DNA of 64,000 bases. Source: CBDCUQ01 sp965222835. GTDB lineage: Bacteria; Pseudomonadota; Alphaproteobacteria; Rhizobiales; Hyphomicrobiaceae. Positions 27,306-35,492 of this stretch are shown here, one piece after another. The notes beneath the pieces were generated by a model that made no database searches, was not told the origin of the DNA, and saw nothing but the letters and a program-made list of their open reading frames with translations. The DNA is taken from NCBI GenBank assembly GCA_965222835.1, contig CBDCUQ010000004.1:1364001-1428000 (forward strand). The letters run 5' to 3'. Positions within the stretch are counted from its first letter, which is position 1; every line of letters starts with the position of its first letter. Both the position numbers and the translations under genes were made by a program.

Positions 27306-27788
27306 ATGGGCCGGTCAAAATTGACGCGCCAGAGATTTCACCTCAACCCCGCGCCGTTGGCGGCGGCATTTACGTTTGCGGCCTTTCTCGCAATGAGTGG
27401 CTGCAGCGAGACGATTACCAAGCACGGCCACGTCTATCGTGCCAGCGACTTGCAGCAGATTCAACCCGGCATGAGTTCGGATCAGGTGCGCCTCGTCATG
27501 GGTACGCCGACGACGACGACGACAAGCGGTTCAGGAAATGTCTACTACTATATTTCCAGCACCAAGGGTCAAACGTCGTTCCTTCTGCCCAAGGAGAAGG
27601 AACGGAATGTTGCCGCCGTTTATTTCGATCCGAACGGGGGCGTGCAGCGGGTCGCCAACTACGGTCTCAAGGACGGCAAGGTCTTTGACTTCATCTCGGA
27701 GACGACGCCATCGCCGGGGGCCAAGGATGAAGGCTTGCTGAAGCAGCTGTTCCGCAACCTGGGACAAAAGCAACTGTTCGGCGAGTAA
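27306..27788 (+). CDS. bamE: Outer membrane assembly lipoprotein BamE (SmpA/OmlA)
   Basis: A 160-residue lipoprotein of the BAM complex that inserts beta-barrel proteins into the outer membrane. The lipobox LAMSGC ends the signal peptide at about residue 33. The SmpA/OmlA domain follows: LQQIQPGMSSDQVRLVMGTPT, the VYYYISS strand, and AVYFDPNGGVQRVANYGLKDGKVFD. It is divergent from the CBP3-like gene. A terminator follows 25 bases after its stop. Confidence 0.9.
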   Translation: MGRSKLTRQRFHLNPAPLAAAFTFAAFLAMSGCSETITKHGHVYRASDLQQIQPGMSSDQVRLVMGTPTTTTTSGSGNVYYYISSTKGQTSFLLPKEKERNVAAVYFDPNGGVQRVANYGLKDGKVFDFISETTPSPGAKDEGLLKQLFRNLGQKQLFGE

Positions 27789-27812
27789 GACCGCCACGTC
27801 GAAGCTCAGATG

Positions 27813-27845
27813 AAAAAGGCTCCGCATGCGCGGGGCCTTTTCTGT
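27813..27845. terminator. Bidirectional terminator between bamE and hppA
   Basis: The stem AAAAGGCTCCGC pairs with GCGGGGCCTTTT around a four-base loop (one G-T pair), with A and T runs on both sides. It can end transcripts from bamE (plus) and from hppA (minus, ending at 27879). Confidence 0.85.
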
Positions 27846-27878
27846 TTTCTCGATTGGTTGGGGCTGTTGCCCCTCCCC

Positions 27879-30035
27879 TCATTGATGCGCCAACACGGCG
27901 AGCAACAGGAGTGCCACGATGTTGGTGATCTTGATCGCGGGGTTCACCGCGGGACCGGCCGTGTCCTTATAGGGATCGCCGACGGTATCGCCGGTCACGG
28001 AAGCTTTGTGCGCTTCCGTTCCTTTGACATGCTTGACGCCGTCCTTATCGACAAAGCCGTCCTCGAATGCCTTCTTGGCATTGTCCCAGGCACCACCGCC
28101 GGAGGTCATCGAGATGGCCACGAAGAGACCGGTGACAATGACACCCAGCAGCATCGCGCCGACAGCTGAGAACGCTGCGCCTTTTCCGGCGATCATACTG
28201 ATTACCAAGAAGAGAACGACCGGTGACAACACGGGAAGCAGCGATGGCACAACCATCTCCTTGATGGCGGCGCGGGTCAGCAAGTCCACGGCCCTCGCGT
28301 AGTCGGGGCGATCTTCACCCTTCATAATTCCGGGCTTTTCCTTGAACTGGCGGCGCACCTCTTCGACGATGGCGCTGCCGGCGCGGCCGACGGCCGTCAT
28401 GGCGATACCGCCGAAGAGAAACGGGATGAGCCCACCGAGCAGAAGGCCAACCACCACGTACGGATTATCGAGGCCGAAGTTGACGGTCACGTCCTTGAAG
28501 AACTGAAACGAGGTCGACCCTTCCTTATTGGCCTCAGCGATGAAGTGCTGGAGGTCGTAGTTATAGGCGGCGAACAGCACCAATGCACCGAGACCGGCCG
28601 AGCCGATGGCATAACCCTTTGTCACGGCCTTGGTGGTGTTTCCGACGGCATCAAGCGCGTCGGTTGACCTGCGTACTTCCTTTGGCAGGCCAGCCATTTC
28701 GGCAATGCCACCTGCGTTGTCGGTGACGGGGCCGAAGGCGTCCAGCGCGACGATCATGCCGGCAAGGCCCAGCATGGTGGTTGTCGCAATTGCGGTCCCG
28801 AAGAGACCCGCCAGGTTGTAGGTGATCAGGATGCCGGCAATGATGGCGATGGTCGGTAATGCTGTCGCTTCAAGCGAAACCGCGAGCCCCTGAATGACGT
28901 TGGTGCCGTGGCCGGTGACAGATGCCTGGCTGATCGAACGTACCGGGCGGAAGCCGATGCCGGTGTAATACTCGGTGATCCAGACGATCGCACCTGTCAG
29001 CGCCAGACCGACGATACCGCACCAGAGCAGATTAAGGCCGGTGATCTCCTGGCCTGCCGCCGTACCGACAACGCCGTAGCCGCCGAGCACGTATTGTGTC
29101 GCAAACCACAGTCCGCCGATGGTGAAAACGCCCGAAGCAATGATGCCGCGATAGAGCGCACCCATGATCGAGTTGTTGGTGCCGAGTTTGACGAACAGCG
29201 TACCGATGACCGACGTCACGATACAGGCCGCACAAACGGCGAGCGGATAGACCATCATCGCGCTTAGATTATCCTGATCCGCGAAGAAGATGCCGGCGAG
29301 AACCATAGTGGCGACAACGGTAACGGCATAGGTCTCGAACAAGTCGGCGGCCATACCAGCGCAGTCACCGACGTTATCGCCGACGTTGTCGGCAATCGTT
29401 GCGGGGTTGCGCGGATCGTCTTCCGGTATTCCAGCCTCGACCTTGCCGACGAGGTCGCCGCCGACGTCCGCACCCTTCGTAAAGATGCCGCCGCCGAGAC
29501 GCGCGAAGATCGAAATCAGTGACGCGCCAAAGCCGAGTGCTACAAGCGAGTCGATCACCGTGCGGCTCGCCGGCTCGTAACCCATGGCGCCCGTAAGGAA
29601 CATATAGTATCCCGCAACACCGAGAAGCGCGAGGCCAGCCACCAAAAGACCAGTGATCGCGCCGGCTTTGAACGCGATGTCGAGACCGCTCGCCAATGAG
29701 TGTGAGGCTGCCTGGGCCGTGCGGACATTGGAGCGCACAGAGACGTGCATGCCGATGTAGCCCGCCAGCCCGGATAAGATGGCACCAATGAGGAAGCCAA
29801 TCGCCGTCAGCGTACCGAGAAGATACCAGGCGAGAAAAAAGATCGCGACACCAACGATGGCGATCGTCTTGTACTGTCGGTTGAGGTAGGCTGTAGCGCC
29901 TTCGCGAATGTTGCCTGCAATCTCCTGCATCTTGGCATTGCCGGCGTCGGCCTTCAGCACCGACTGGGCGGTGACAAAGGCATAGAGGATCGCCAGCGCC
30001 GCGCAGGCGATGATCCCCCAAAGAATATTGGTCAT
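27879..30035 (-). CDS. hppA: Membrane H+-translocating pyrophosphatase, K+-independent
   Basis: A 718-residue inner-membrane enzyme with about 16 helices that couples pyrophosphate hydrolysis to proton pumping. Pyrophosphate and Mg ligands are seen in GGIFTKGADVGGDLVGK, EDDPRNPATIADNVGDNVGDCAGMAADLFE and near the end VGDPYKDTAGPAVNP. The stretch GNTTKAVTKGYAIGSAG carries lysine where K+-dependent enzymes have alanine, the mark of the K+-independent class. AAGGGGA lies before the ATG (30035). The gene stands alone between two convergent or divergent neighbours. Confidence 0.96.
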   Translation of the reverse strand: MTNILWGIIACAALAILYAFVTAQSVLKADAGNAKMQEIAGNIREGATAYLNRQYKTIAIVGVAIFFLAWYLLGTLTAIGFLIGAILSGLAGYIGMHVSVRSNVRTAQAASHSLASGLDIAFKAGAITGLLVAGLALLGVAGYYMFLTGAMGYEPASRTVIDSLVALGFGASLISIFARLGGGIFTKGADVGGDLVGKVEAGIPEDDPRNPATIADNVGDNVGDCAGMAADLFETYAVTVVATMVLAGIFFADQDNLSAMMVYPLAVCAACIVTSVIGTLFVKLGTNNSIMGALYRGIIASGVFTIGGLWFATQYVLGGYGVVGTAAGQEITGLNLLWCGIVGLALTGAIVWITEYYTGIGFRPVRSISQASVTGHGTNVIQGLAVSLEATALPTIAIIAGILITYNLAGLFGTAIATTTMLGLAGMIVALDAFGPVTDNAGGIAEMAGLPKEVRRSTDALDAVGNTTKAVTKGYAIGSAGLGALVLFAAYNYDLQHFIAEANKEGSTSFQFFKDVTVNFGLDNPYVVVGLLLGGLIPFLFGGIAMTAVGRAGSAIVEEVRRQFKEKPGIMKGEDRPDYARAVDLLTRAAIKEMVVPSLLPVLSPVVLFLVISMIAGKGAAFSAVGAMLLGVIVTGLFVAISMTSGGGAWDNAKKAFEDGFVDKDGVKHVKGTEAHKASVTGDTVGDPYKDTAGPAVNPAIKITNIVALLLLAVLAHQ

Positions 30036-30402
30036 AGGCTGGTCCCCTTAGCCCAGGATGTGTTGTCTCATGACGAAAACGGCGTGCCGGGCAAACCGGC
30101 CGCCGCAGTCCCGCTCCCCTGGTGGCGAGAGTCGCGCGGGACCATGCCAAAACAGCCGCGCCGATGCAACAACGGTGGACCTTGGCCAAAAGTCGGGATC
30201 TCCTCAGGATTTCGTCCCAAAACAGGGTCTTAGGTCGGGCCTGAGTCGCACAAGTGCGTTGACGGCCGATTGCCGGATCAACAGTCTTGAGCAGCGGAGT
30301 CCCCGGCGAATTGACCTGGCGGGTGTCTTGCCGACGAATTGCTGGCTATGCGATGAGGCAAGCCGCAACGATTTGAATGGGTTCATTCCGGAGGAGGCTT
30401 GA
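30036..30402. other. Intergenic region between hppA and the DUF937 gene
   Basis: 367 bases with no supportable gene. It must hold the divergent promoters of hppA and the DUF937 gene. A GTTGA...TCAAC inverted pair (30258-30262 and 30278-30282) and a TTGACG at 30259 are present but no convincing -10 box. Confidence 0.4.
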
Positions 30403-31197
30403 TTGACGCTCGATGAATACCTAACCGGTGTCGGGGAGAAAACTTCTGTTGCCGCGCTGGCAGAGGCATACGGCATTGAGCCGAAACTTGCCGAAGCGGC
30501 GGCGGCAGCGGTTGTGCCGCAGCTGGCGGATCGCATCGAACGTAATACGCTGTCGCGTGGCGGTATCGCCGATCTCGTCGCGCTCTTGGGTGCCCCGGCG
30601 TTTCAAAAGGCGCTCGACGATCCGGCAACACTTGCGACGGCAGACGGGGAAGCGCTTGGTATCACGGCGCTTGAAGAACTGCTTTGGCGAAAAGACATCA
30701 GTCGTAAGGTTGCCGCAAGAGCGTCGGCGCAGTCGGGCGTCGATGAGCTCCTGATCAAGAAACTGCTACCCGGCATCGCGGCCCTGACGATCGGCGCGCT
30801 GGCAAAGGGGAGCCAGAACGAACTCACACAGCTTACCCAGCGCATCAGTGGTCGTCCGCTGCCCTTGCCTGGTGAAACTCAAAATGGGGGTGGGGATGTC
30901 GGGCATCAGGTCCCTCTACCTGTTCCAGGAGACGATTTTGGCAGCGGACGTGGTGGATATCCCTTTGATGATCTCACCGACATGATCCGGAAGGGCGGAC
31001 GGCGTGTCCCCAAGGGGCAAACCGGAACTGGTGGTGTGAGCGGCCGCGATCTTGGCGGGCTCGTGCGCGACATTCTCGGAAACCTTCTGGGATTCAAAAA
31101 CCGCGGTTTTGTCAGCTGGCTTGTCAATTTGGTCGTGATGCGCATCCTGCTGCCTGTGATCAAAAGGGTTATCAGCCGCGTGTTGTTTGGCCGGTGA
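30403..31197 (+). CDS. DUF937-like protein with hydrophobic C-terminus
   Basis: A 264-residue protein of unknown function. Residues about 1-150 resemble DUF937/YidB-like helical domains (SRGGIADLVALLGAPAFQKALDD, KKLLPGIAALTIGALAKG). A Gly/Pro-rich linker follows (about 155-215), and the last 40 residues contain a hydrophobic helix FVSWLVNLVVMRILLPVIKRVISRVLF, likely membrane-bound. The start is TTG: GGAGGAGG (30390-30397) sits five bases before it, an unusually strong ribosome site for a weak start codon. It is followed by yjbQ on the same strand, 65 bases later. Confidence 0.75.
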   Translation: MTLDEYLTGVGEKTSVAALAEAYGIEPKLAEAAAAAVVPQLADRIERNTLSRGGIADLVALLGAPAFQKALDDPATLATADGEALGITALEELLWRKDISRKVAARASAQSGVDELLIKKLLPGIAALTIGALAKGSQNELTQLTQRISGRPLPLPGETQNGGGDVGHQVPLPVPGDDFGSGRGGYPFDDLTDMIRKGGRRVPKGQTGTGGVSGRDLGGLVRDILGNLLGFKNRGFVSWLVNLVVMRILLPVIKRVISRVLFGR

Positions 31198-31262
31198 TGC
31201 CTTGGTTCTAAAGCTGGCCGCCTTACGCTTGCAGCTCTTGTCACTCTTACCGAGGCCTCGAC

Positions 31263-31682
31263 GTGCGCCAGCTTCAAACAGAGACAACCATTGCGACCCG
31301 CGGTCAGAGCCTCGTCGAATTCACGCGTGAGGCCGCGGCCTTTGTTGCGGAGAGTGGGTTCACTGAGGGGCTGTTGACAGTCTTTGTCCGGCATACGTCG
31401 GCGTCACTGCTCATTCAGGAGAATGCCGATCCGGATGTGCAACGGGATCTGGTCGCGTTCTTCCGCAGGCTGGTGCCTGATGGCGATCCTCTCTTCGTGC
31501 ACACGAGCGAGGGGCCGGACGACATGCCGGCGCACGTCAAAACCGCGCTGACACAGACGTCTCTAACCGTCCCCGTCACAGGCGGTCGGCTCGCGCTCGG
31601 TACATGGCAGGGGCTCTATCTGTTTGAGCATCGTACGGCAGCGCACCGCCGCCGCATCCTTTTCCACCTTTTTGGCGACTGA
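31263..31682 (+). CDS. yjbQ: YjbQ family protein (UPF0047)
   Basis: A 139-residue UPF0047 protein. The family carries a weak thiamine-phosphate synthase activity in E. coli, but its true role is unknown. Signatures are LLTVFVRHTSASLLIQENADPDVQRDL, the metal-like histidines H44 and those in LFVHTSEGPDDMPAHVKTAL, and TGGRLALGTWQGLYLFEHR. The start codon is GTG with GAGG upstream. Length is normal for the family. Confidence 0.92.
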   Translation: MRQLQTETTIATRGQSLVEFTREAAAFVAESGFTEGLLTVFVRHTSASLLIQENADPDVQRDLVAFFRRLVPDGDPLFVHTSEGPDDMPAHVKTALTQTSLTVPVTGGRLALGTWQGLYLFEHRTAAHRRRILFHLFGD

Positions 31683-31702
31683 ATTCAACTGCGTCTCTAC
31701 GC

Positions 31703-32563
31703 TTACGACTTGTTCGCTGCCGACAGAAGTTTGGTGCCCTCTCGCAGCACGATCATCGCGATCCAGGAGGCCGCCATGATGGCGAAGAAGCCAAGGGCCA
31801 GCATCAGATAGGTTGTTGTCGCCCATTCAAGCGAAATGAGCAGCCGGCGCGCCATCGACATGGGACGGGCCTTTGCCACCTCGCGCAGGGTTAGGCGCAC
31901 TGTGCAGAGTTCGTTTTCCGTATCGAAATCACCAAGGGAAACACCCAGTTCCTGGATCTGTTGCTCGATCTCCGTCAGCCGATTCTGAACTTTGACGCGC
32001 TCGTCGACGGATCCACCGCTGGCGCGAAACTCTTCGAGCGCGCTCCGTGCCTTTTCAAGGGTCGCGCGCCGCGCTTTGAGTTGCAGGTATTCGTTGGTCT
32101 TGTCGTTCTTGACGATCTCGATGGCGACGCCCCGGCCGATTGCACGTGCGGCCTCAATGAACCCATCAAAGCGGTCGGGCGGCACGCCGATTCCGAGATG
32201 CAGGACCCGCCTGCCCTTGAGGCCTTGGGCGCGCTCGATTTGGACGATTCCCGAATTCTCGCGGATCAGTCCATCGACAGCCGTTTTGTCGGAATCGAAT
32301 GCGTCGCTCACCTGCGTGAGGCTACCGATCTTTTCGAATTTCTGGCTGTCGCCAATTGCGGAGGGTGTGCCGCCAAGGCCTTTGAGGCTCGCATAGTTCT
32401 TGCGGCTGGTGCTGAATATCCCAACGGCCTGCTGTGCGTTGCTGCCGAACTGGCCAATCCGCGTCGCGCTTCCTTGGGGCTCGAGCGTAAAGAACCGGAA
32501 GAGCGCTAACGCGACAAACAGCAGAAGTGCGCCGAGCGCCACCCAGCGAGGATTGAACCGCAT
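31703..32563 (-). CDS. DUF4349 membrane protein
   Basis: A 286-residue membrane protein. The N-terminal helix is at about 7-25; the middle is a soluble domain typical of DUF4349 (LHLGIGVPPDRFDGFIEAARAIG), with a coiled coil about 160-205 (LEKARSALEEFRASGGSVDERVKVQNRLTEIEQQIQELG). A C-terminal helix is at about 250-272. The family occurs widely as a cell-envelope protein of unknown function. It converges on yjbQ and diverges from the methyltransferase-like gene at 32816. Confidence 0.8.
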   Translation of the reverse strand: MRFNPRWVALGALLLFVALALFRFFTLEPQGSATRIGQFGSNAQQAVGIFSTSRKNYASLKGLGGTPSAIGDSQKFEKIGSLTQVSDAFDSDKTAVDGLIRENSGIVQIERAQGLKGRRVLHLGIGVPPDRFDGFIEAARAIGRGVAIEIVKNDKTNEYLQLKARRATLEKARSALEEFRASGGSVDERVKVQNRLTEIEQQIQELGVSLGDFDTENELCTVRLTLREVAKARPMSMARRLLISLEWATTTYLMLALGFFAIMAASWIAMIVLREGTKLLSAANKS

Positions 32564-32815
32564 GCCGCGCCTCCGATTCCGTCTGATTACAACCGAGCCG
32601 GAACCTCCGGGCAGACTATGGCGTCAATATGCGCCCCGCCGGACCATTTGCGGGCGGCGGTTTACCTTGCAACTTTGACGCTGGGGGACGATCGCGATCG
32701 AAACTTTGTACGGTCGGTCCCGAACATGAGTATTGGTCGGTCAAGATCGTCCTACTCCTCGCCGTTGGGGCACCCGTGCTATACGTGACGGCGCCGCGAG
32801 TTGGGAGACTCGATC

Positions 32816-33301
32816 ATGCCATTACACGACCATGACCCACGCGAAAGGCCGAGCCCCCTGCCGTGGCCGCCGCTTTTGCTTGGAGTCTTACTGTTTGCAG
32901 CCTGGCTTCTGGGCCGCTTGATGCCGCTGCCTTGGCCCGGGTTGGACGACGGCGCGGCCCGTGCTGTCGGCCTGCTGTTCGGTTTGGCGGGCATCCTACT
33001 TCTCGCCTGGTCGATCTTCACGCTGCGCCGCCACCAAACAACCATTCTCCCTCATGCCGCCGCCTCGAAGCTGGTCACCGACGGCCCCTATGCCAAGATA
33101 CGTAATCCGATTTATCTTGCCGACATCCTGATCCTCTTGGGCTTGGCAGAGGTGACGAAAAACGTTTGGTTCGCCGTTGCAGCTCCGGTATTCGGCGTTC
33201 TGGTCACCTGGCTCGCCATCCTCCCCGAGGAACGGCACTTAGCCGCGAGATTTGGCGATGCATGGCATACATATGCATCCAAGACCCGGCGCTTGATCTG
33301 A
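32816..33301 (+). CDS. Isoprenylcysteine methyltransferase-like membrane protein
   Basis: A 161-residue membrane protein of the ICMT/PEMT-like methyltransferase group. Three to four helices are visible (about 18-35, 48-68, 100-130). The SAM-binding C-terminal signature is present as LVTDGPYAKIRNPIYLADILILLG and LAILPEERHLAARFGDAWHTYASKTRRLI. The ATG at 32816 is supported by GGGAG eight bases upstream; five in-frame codons precede it. The substrate in bacteria is unknown. Confidence 0.85.
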   Translation: MPLHDHDPRERPSPLPWPPLLLGVLLFAAWLLGRLMPLPWPGLDDGAARAVGLLFGLAGILLLAWSIFTLRRHQTTILPHAAASKLVTDGPYAKIRNPIYLADILILLGLAEVTKNVWFAVAAPVFGVLVTWLAILPEERHLAARFGDAWHTYASKTRRLI

Positions 33302-33311
33302 AGGCCCAGAG

Positions 33312-34028
33312 ATGAGCAGCGGATACGGCGAAAAGGAACGCGAATTTCTCGCCAGCCTCAAGGCGGATACGGGGCGGGATCTCGACGAATGGATGGCAGC
33401 CATTGCCGAACAGAATTTCGCGCATCGCAACGACATCATCGATTGGATGCGCCAACAGGGGTTTATGTTCTCCAAGGCGTCGTGGCTGGAACGAATTTAT
33501 CACAACGGCGGCCGACCGATTTATGCCGACGAACTTGCTTCCCAGAGACCGGCGCAACGATCGTCGCGCCTTCCCACGTCGGCACCAAGATCCACCGCCG
33601 AGGCGACGATTGATCCGTCTCGGCAAAATCAGCCAGCATCACACGCGTCAGCAAACACTGCCGCCAGTCCGGCCGCTCTCGATGAACTTATCAGCACGGC
33701 AAAAGCGTATCGGCCGCTGGCACAGTTTGTTCTTGCCGAGATTACGCGTACCGTCCCCGGCAGCATTCTTTCGATCGATGGAAACACAGTTCAGATTTCC
33801 GGGCGTGCCGGTCTCGCACCTTTTGCCATTTTGGTGATCGGCGCGCGGGATCTGCGGCTGGCGCTGGCGCTTGGTGAGCGTGCAAGCGTTGAGGGATGGC
33901 AGGCTGCTAAATTTTCGCCGCCCGCGCCCGCACAAACCGGCGCCATGTCCCACATGCTTGTGTTAACGGACGCGCGCCAAGTGGACGGCAGCCTGTTGAA
34001 TTTGGTTCGCGAGGCCGCTCTGCGTTAA
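33312..34028 (+). CDS. DUF4287-like protein with a separate C-terminal domain
   Basis: A 238-residue cytoplasmic protein. Residues about 7-60 resemble DUF4287 (FLASLKADTGRDLDEWMAAIAEQNF, HRNDIIDWMRQQGF). A Ser/Thr/Ala/Pro-rich linker covers about 80-115. A C-terminal domain from about 118 (AALDELISTAKAYRPLAQFVLAEITRTVPGSILS) resembles the DUF5655 region seen beside DUF4287 in other proteins. The job is unknown. It starts ten bases after the ICMT-like gene and is probably in the same operon. A GAAGG lies eight bases before the ATG. Confidence 0.7.
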   Translation: MSSGYGEKEREFLASLKADTGRDLDEWMAAIAEQNFAHRNDIIDWMRQQGFMFSKASWLERIYHNGGRPIYADELASQRPAQRSSRLPTSAPRSTAEATIDPSRQNQPASHASANTAASPAALDELISTAKAYRPLAQFVLAEITRTVPGSILSIDGNTVQISGRAGLAPFAILVIGARDLRLALALGERASVEGWQAAKFSPPAPAQTGAMSHMLVLTDARQVDGSLLNLVREAALR

Positions 34029-34106
34029 GACTTGTGCACAGTTGGCCCTTGTCCACCACGCATTTGCCTGATTTTTGGGCCTTCTTCGTGGTGAAGGAGG
34101 ACCCAG

Positions 34107-35456
34107 ATGTCCGTCTCATTCCGCGCCGTATGCTGTATCTTTGCGTTTGCCGTCTCAAGCCAATTCGTGGTGGGCGACAATGCATGGGCGCAAGCCGCGC
34201 GGCGTGATGCCATCGGTGAGCTTCTCGCCGAGAAGGAAACGGCTGCGCGTAAAGATATAGCCGGGGTCAAGAAAACCGGCCAAGCCTCAGATGCCGCGAC
34301 CGACGGTGCAACCGGAGAAGCGGCGGCGGAGCCCGCCGACCCGCGCGAGGGCGATCCCGAATATGAGAAAGCGCGCGCGCTTATGCGCGCCATCGATAAT
34401 GTTCTGCGTAATACGGCCGAACAGCGCGCCGAAGCCAAGAAGCTGCCGAGCAAGGACGAGTTCGTCGTCAGTCCGTTGTGGACTGAGACGCGCGAGGATC
34501 GCGAGGATCACGTTCGTGATCTTCTCGATTCGGCATTGGCCATTGTTACGGATGTCCCGATCGTCGAGATGCAAAAGAAAATCGAAGGGCTTCGAGGCAA
34601 CATCAAAGACCTTGAGGAAACACGGGTCGGCCTACGCGAGAAACAACTTACAGCACCTAAGGACGGGCTCCTGCCGGGGATGTGGACGGACACGGTTGGA
34701 ACCCTGCAAAGCAAGATCGAGGACACGGAAAAGCGGATCGCAGAAAACCGCGAGGCAATTGTACAGACAAAGGTGGAGATCAACGAGGGCTTTAAAAAGG
34801 CTGGGCTCGACCTAAACCCGGATCAGGTGGATCTCCTGATCGACAGCGTCCTATCCGATGACCTGGTTCGTTTGGTTGCGGCTTTCAACGCCGCGAAGTT
34901 GATCGACGCGCAGCTTGGCAATCTGTTGACGGCGGCCGGTGACAACCTGGCCGCAGCACGCAAGTATTTCGCCATGCATGCGGCGCTGTTCGCCATGCTG
35001 GTTCATGCCCAAGAGGCCGCGATCAACAAGATCGACAATCAGTATATGCCGCGGCTTGATGCCATTCTGAAGGATATCGCTGCAGCCAAGCGCAAAACCG
35101 CCAAGCTCATGCGCGCGGAAAACCGGCCGGATCAGCGCCGCGCGTTAGAAGCCAACCGGGACAGCCAGAAAACGGCTGAAGCCGCCGCCAAAGCCTATCG
35201 CAAGTATCTCACCCAGCAGCGCGAGCAAATCGCGGTCGCCAGGACCCGCACCACGCACGACCTCAGGATTGCGGACAACACCTATGAGACGGTTGAGGCC
35301 AGTTTCCAGTTGCGGACGTTGATGCGGGACAGCGTGACGTCTTTTGAAGCCCTGCAAAAACTGGAAGCACCCACCTTCGATCAGATCTTCCGCAATGAGA
35401 CCTTGCGCGAAGAGTTCGAGAACCTGACGCGCAAGCTCAACGCACCCTCAAGCTGA
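34107..35456 (+). CDS. Periplasmic coiled-coil protein, unknown function
   Basis: A 449-residue protein I cannot assign. A signal peptide covers about residues 1-29 (VCCIFAFAVSSQFVVGDNAWAQ). The mature protein is highly charged and almost all helical, with coiled-coil segments about 145-230 (LRGNIKDLEETRVGLREK, SKIEDTEKRIAENREAIVQ) and 330-400 (KYLTQQREQIAVARTRTTHDL). No membrane segment follows the signal. The start is firm: AAGGAGG (34094-34100) lies six bases before the ATG. It follows the DUF4287 gene by 78 bases. A structural role in the envelope is a guess. Confidence 0.75.
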   Translation: MSVSFRAVCCIFAFAVSSQFVVGDNAWAQAARRDAIGELLAEKETAARKDIAGVKKTGQASDAATDGATGEAAAEPADPREGDPEYEKARALMRAIDNVLRNTAEQRAEAKKLPSKDEFVVSPLWTETREDREDHVRDLLDSALAIVTDVPIVEMQKKIEGLRGNIKDLEETRVGLREKQLTAPKDGLLPGMWTDTVGTLQSKIEDTEKRIAENREAIVQTKVEINEGFKKAGLDLNPDQVDLLIDSVLSDDLVRLVAAFNAAKLIDAQLGNLLTAAGDNLAAARKYFAMHAALFAMLVHAQEAAINKIDNQYMPRLDAILKDIAAAKRKTAKLMRAENRPDQRRALEANRDSQKTAEAAAKAYRKYLTQQREQIAVARTRTTHDLRIADNTYETVEASFQLRTLMRDSVTSFEALQKLEAPTFDQIFRNETLREEFENLTRKLNAPSS

Positions 35457-35492
35457 CGCGCTGTGCGACTGGGTGGCGGCTGTCATCTTTCA

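Noticed and set aside
32689..32700. Palindrome CGATCGCGATCG in a divergent region
   Set aside because: Built of overlapping four-base palindromes that are frequent in GC-rich DNA; no promoter nearby supports it.
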